From: Vitreimonas flagellata
Lineage (GTDB): Bacteria > Pseudomonadota > Alphaproteobacteria > Caulobacterales > Aquidulcibacteraceae
Length of the DNA stretch: 64,000 bases
Direction of reading: 5' to 3'
Assembly (NCBI RefSeq): GCF_004634425.1
Contig: NZ_SBJL01000003.1
Coordinates: forward strand, 434,001-498,000
Made by a program: the position numbers and the translations under genes. A model generated the notes under the pieces. It was not told the DNA's origin, ran no database searches, and worked only from the letters and a program-made list of their open reading frames with translations. Shown here piece after piece: positions 63,136-64,000 of the stretch (its first letter is position 1; every line of letters begins with the position of its first letter).

Positions 63136-64000
63136 AATTTCATGCATCCTACACGTGAAAAGCTATTGGGCGATGCAACAACATAACCATAGGAAAAATA
63201 ACGAGTAAATTGGGGATTGATGCTTGCTTTCCGTCCGGCGAGCGCCTGATGCCCGCTGGTGGCGCAGCGCCTATGCAGGAGTTGCAGGGCGTAGCCGCGG
63301 CCCACAAATCTCGCTGAGAAGGGTGTTGCGCTCGTTTACGAGACTGTGCGACGGCCAAAAGAGCTCCATTGGCTCGATTTGATCGAGCGCGTTCGCGGCC
63401 AGGCAAAGACTGGTCTCGACATCTTGGAAGGCGATGCGCATCTGATCTCGGTCGAGCGTACGCTTGGCTTGGCCGGCCGCCACTATCGCTGCGTTCGATT
63501 TGTTGCGCTGACGCACCCAAGCCTCGTCGGGGAGTCTTATCCGGCGCTGAGCGCTCTCTCGGTGGCCGCCAACGCTCGCACCAGCGAATTGTTCAGCTCG
63601 TGCGCCACGCCGGCCAAAAGCTCGCCCACGAGATCGCCGATCTGCACTGCACGCTGAACGCCGAGATGAAGGCCGAACAGGGCTGCGGAGACTAAGCGCG
63701 CCCCCATAGACATGCGTGTGGTTGAGCGGGGGCAATCGGCTGGCGTAGAACGGAGGCCGTGGCGCGGACGAATGTCCGAACATCGGGAGTGTCGTGCCGC
63801 GTGGCGCGGACTTCCGGAGTTGGGATCACTCGGATGGCGAACGTCCGGCCGCTCAGGGCGTCAGGGCTCCTCGAACAGTGATGATTAGCGCAGCATGCAC
63901 GAAGCGGACGCGCCATGCAGCGCGCGCATGTGCTAATGCCGCCTGGGCATTTCGTCCAAGGGATCGATTTTGCTAAGCGACGCTCATGGACTCAGGCAGA
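63136..64000. other. degenerate region beyond the tRNA remnant
   Basis: 865 bases with no gene I can support. Frames on both strands at ~63295-63700 have protein-like stretches (plus: ETVRRPKELHWLDLIERV; minus: GELLAGVAHELNN) but they have no start with a ribosome site and break off; third-position GC is ~70%, below what neighbours show by eye. 63160-63220 is AT-rich. GTGGCGCGGAC occurs at about 63763 and 63803. Probably decayed or mobile-element edge DNA. Confidence 0.55.

Noticed and set aside
63271-63783. A 170-codon minus-strand frame in the decayed region
   Set aside because: Mixed composition, no ribosome site, frame broken relative to the more plausible stretch; reported only as a pseudo-coding observation.

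Overview
The window is high-GC, densely coded chromosomal DNA of an alphaproteobacterium. Three blocks point to this: rpmH-rnpA-yidC-engB-argB, def-fmt-truA with dapE and dapD close by, and dnaX-ybaB. The nearest fit I can suggest from gene content and protein style is the Caulobacterales/Hyphomonadaceae side of the class, which is an inference. Almost all of it reads as ordinary core genome. Only the last ~0.9 kb, beyond a broken tRNA-Arg fragment, looks like the edge of something acquired or decayed.

Layout. 1-3 kb: the 3' part of a D-amino-acid-oxidase-like flavoprotein with an unusual motif order, two small unknown proteins and an XRE/MmyB regulator. 3-5 kb: class Ia ribonucleotide reductase large subunit with an NrdR box and a terminator. 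5-8 kb: EamA transporter, signal peptidase I, EI24 membrane protein. 8-14 kb: methyltransferase, ethylmalonyl-CoA mutase, a membrane protein and serine deaminase in one overlapping unit, then crotonyl-CoA carboxylase/reductase. 14-16 kb: a secreted protein in which asparagine sits on every second residue, then a GST. 16-19 kb: a tightly overlapping M20 peptidase / chagasin-like inhibitor / small membrane protein / Rieske oxygenase unit. 19-28 kb: Gmad2 lipoprotein, VIT transporter, chemoreceptor, outer-membrane barrel, Kef antiporter, methylsuccinyl-CoA dehydrogenase and a row of small lipoproteins. 28-36 kb: DoxX, recR, GlxA regulator, diiron protein, ybaB-dnaX, a histidine kinase and two tandem TetR regulators. 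36-43 kb: a 34-codon membrane ORF, a TPR protein, hydrolase, acyltransferase, the SRP RNA (ffs), def, fmt. 43-53 kb: truA, dapE, DUF418, dapD, an SDR, a CPBP protease, a HAD phosphatase, a DUF1036 protein. 52-56 kb: argB-engB-yidC-rnpA-rpmH. 56-63 kb: a histidine kinase, GGT, a P1 peptidase, a DUF1801 pair, a VOC protein, AraC. 63-64 kb: the tRNA-Arg 3' remnant and degenerate sequence.

Working together. Three diagnostic enzymes of the ethylmalonyl-CoA pathway (ccr, ecm, mcd) lie within 20 kb at two loci. This implies acetyl-CoA assimilation by that route, which branches from the polyhydroxybutyrate intermediate crotonyl-CoA. A related TGCAGCA-type motif lies upstream of both ccr and ecm, and mcd has its own perfect 11-bp inverted repeat. 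The argB-rpmH and def-truA-dap blocks supply translation, membrane insertion and lysine/peptidoglycan precursors.

I found no CRISPR array, IS element, prophage module or intact tRNA. The most unusual items are the asparagine-ladder secreted protein, the reordered DAAO-like protein, the putative shared operators of the ethylmalonyl-CoA genes, and the broken tRNA-Arg junction.
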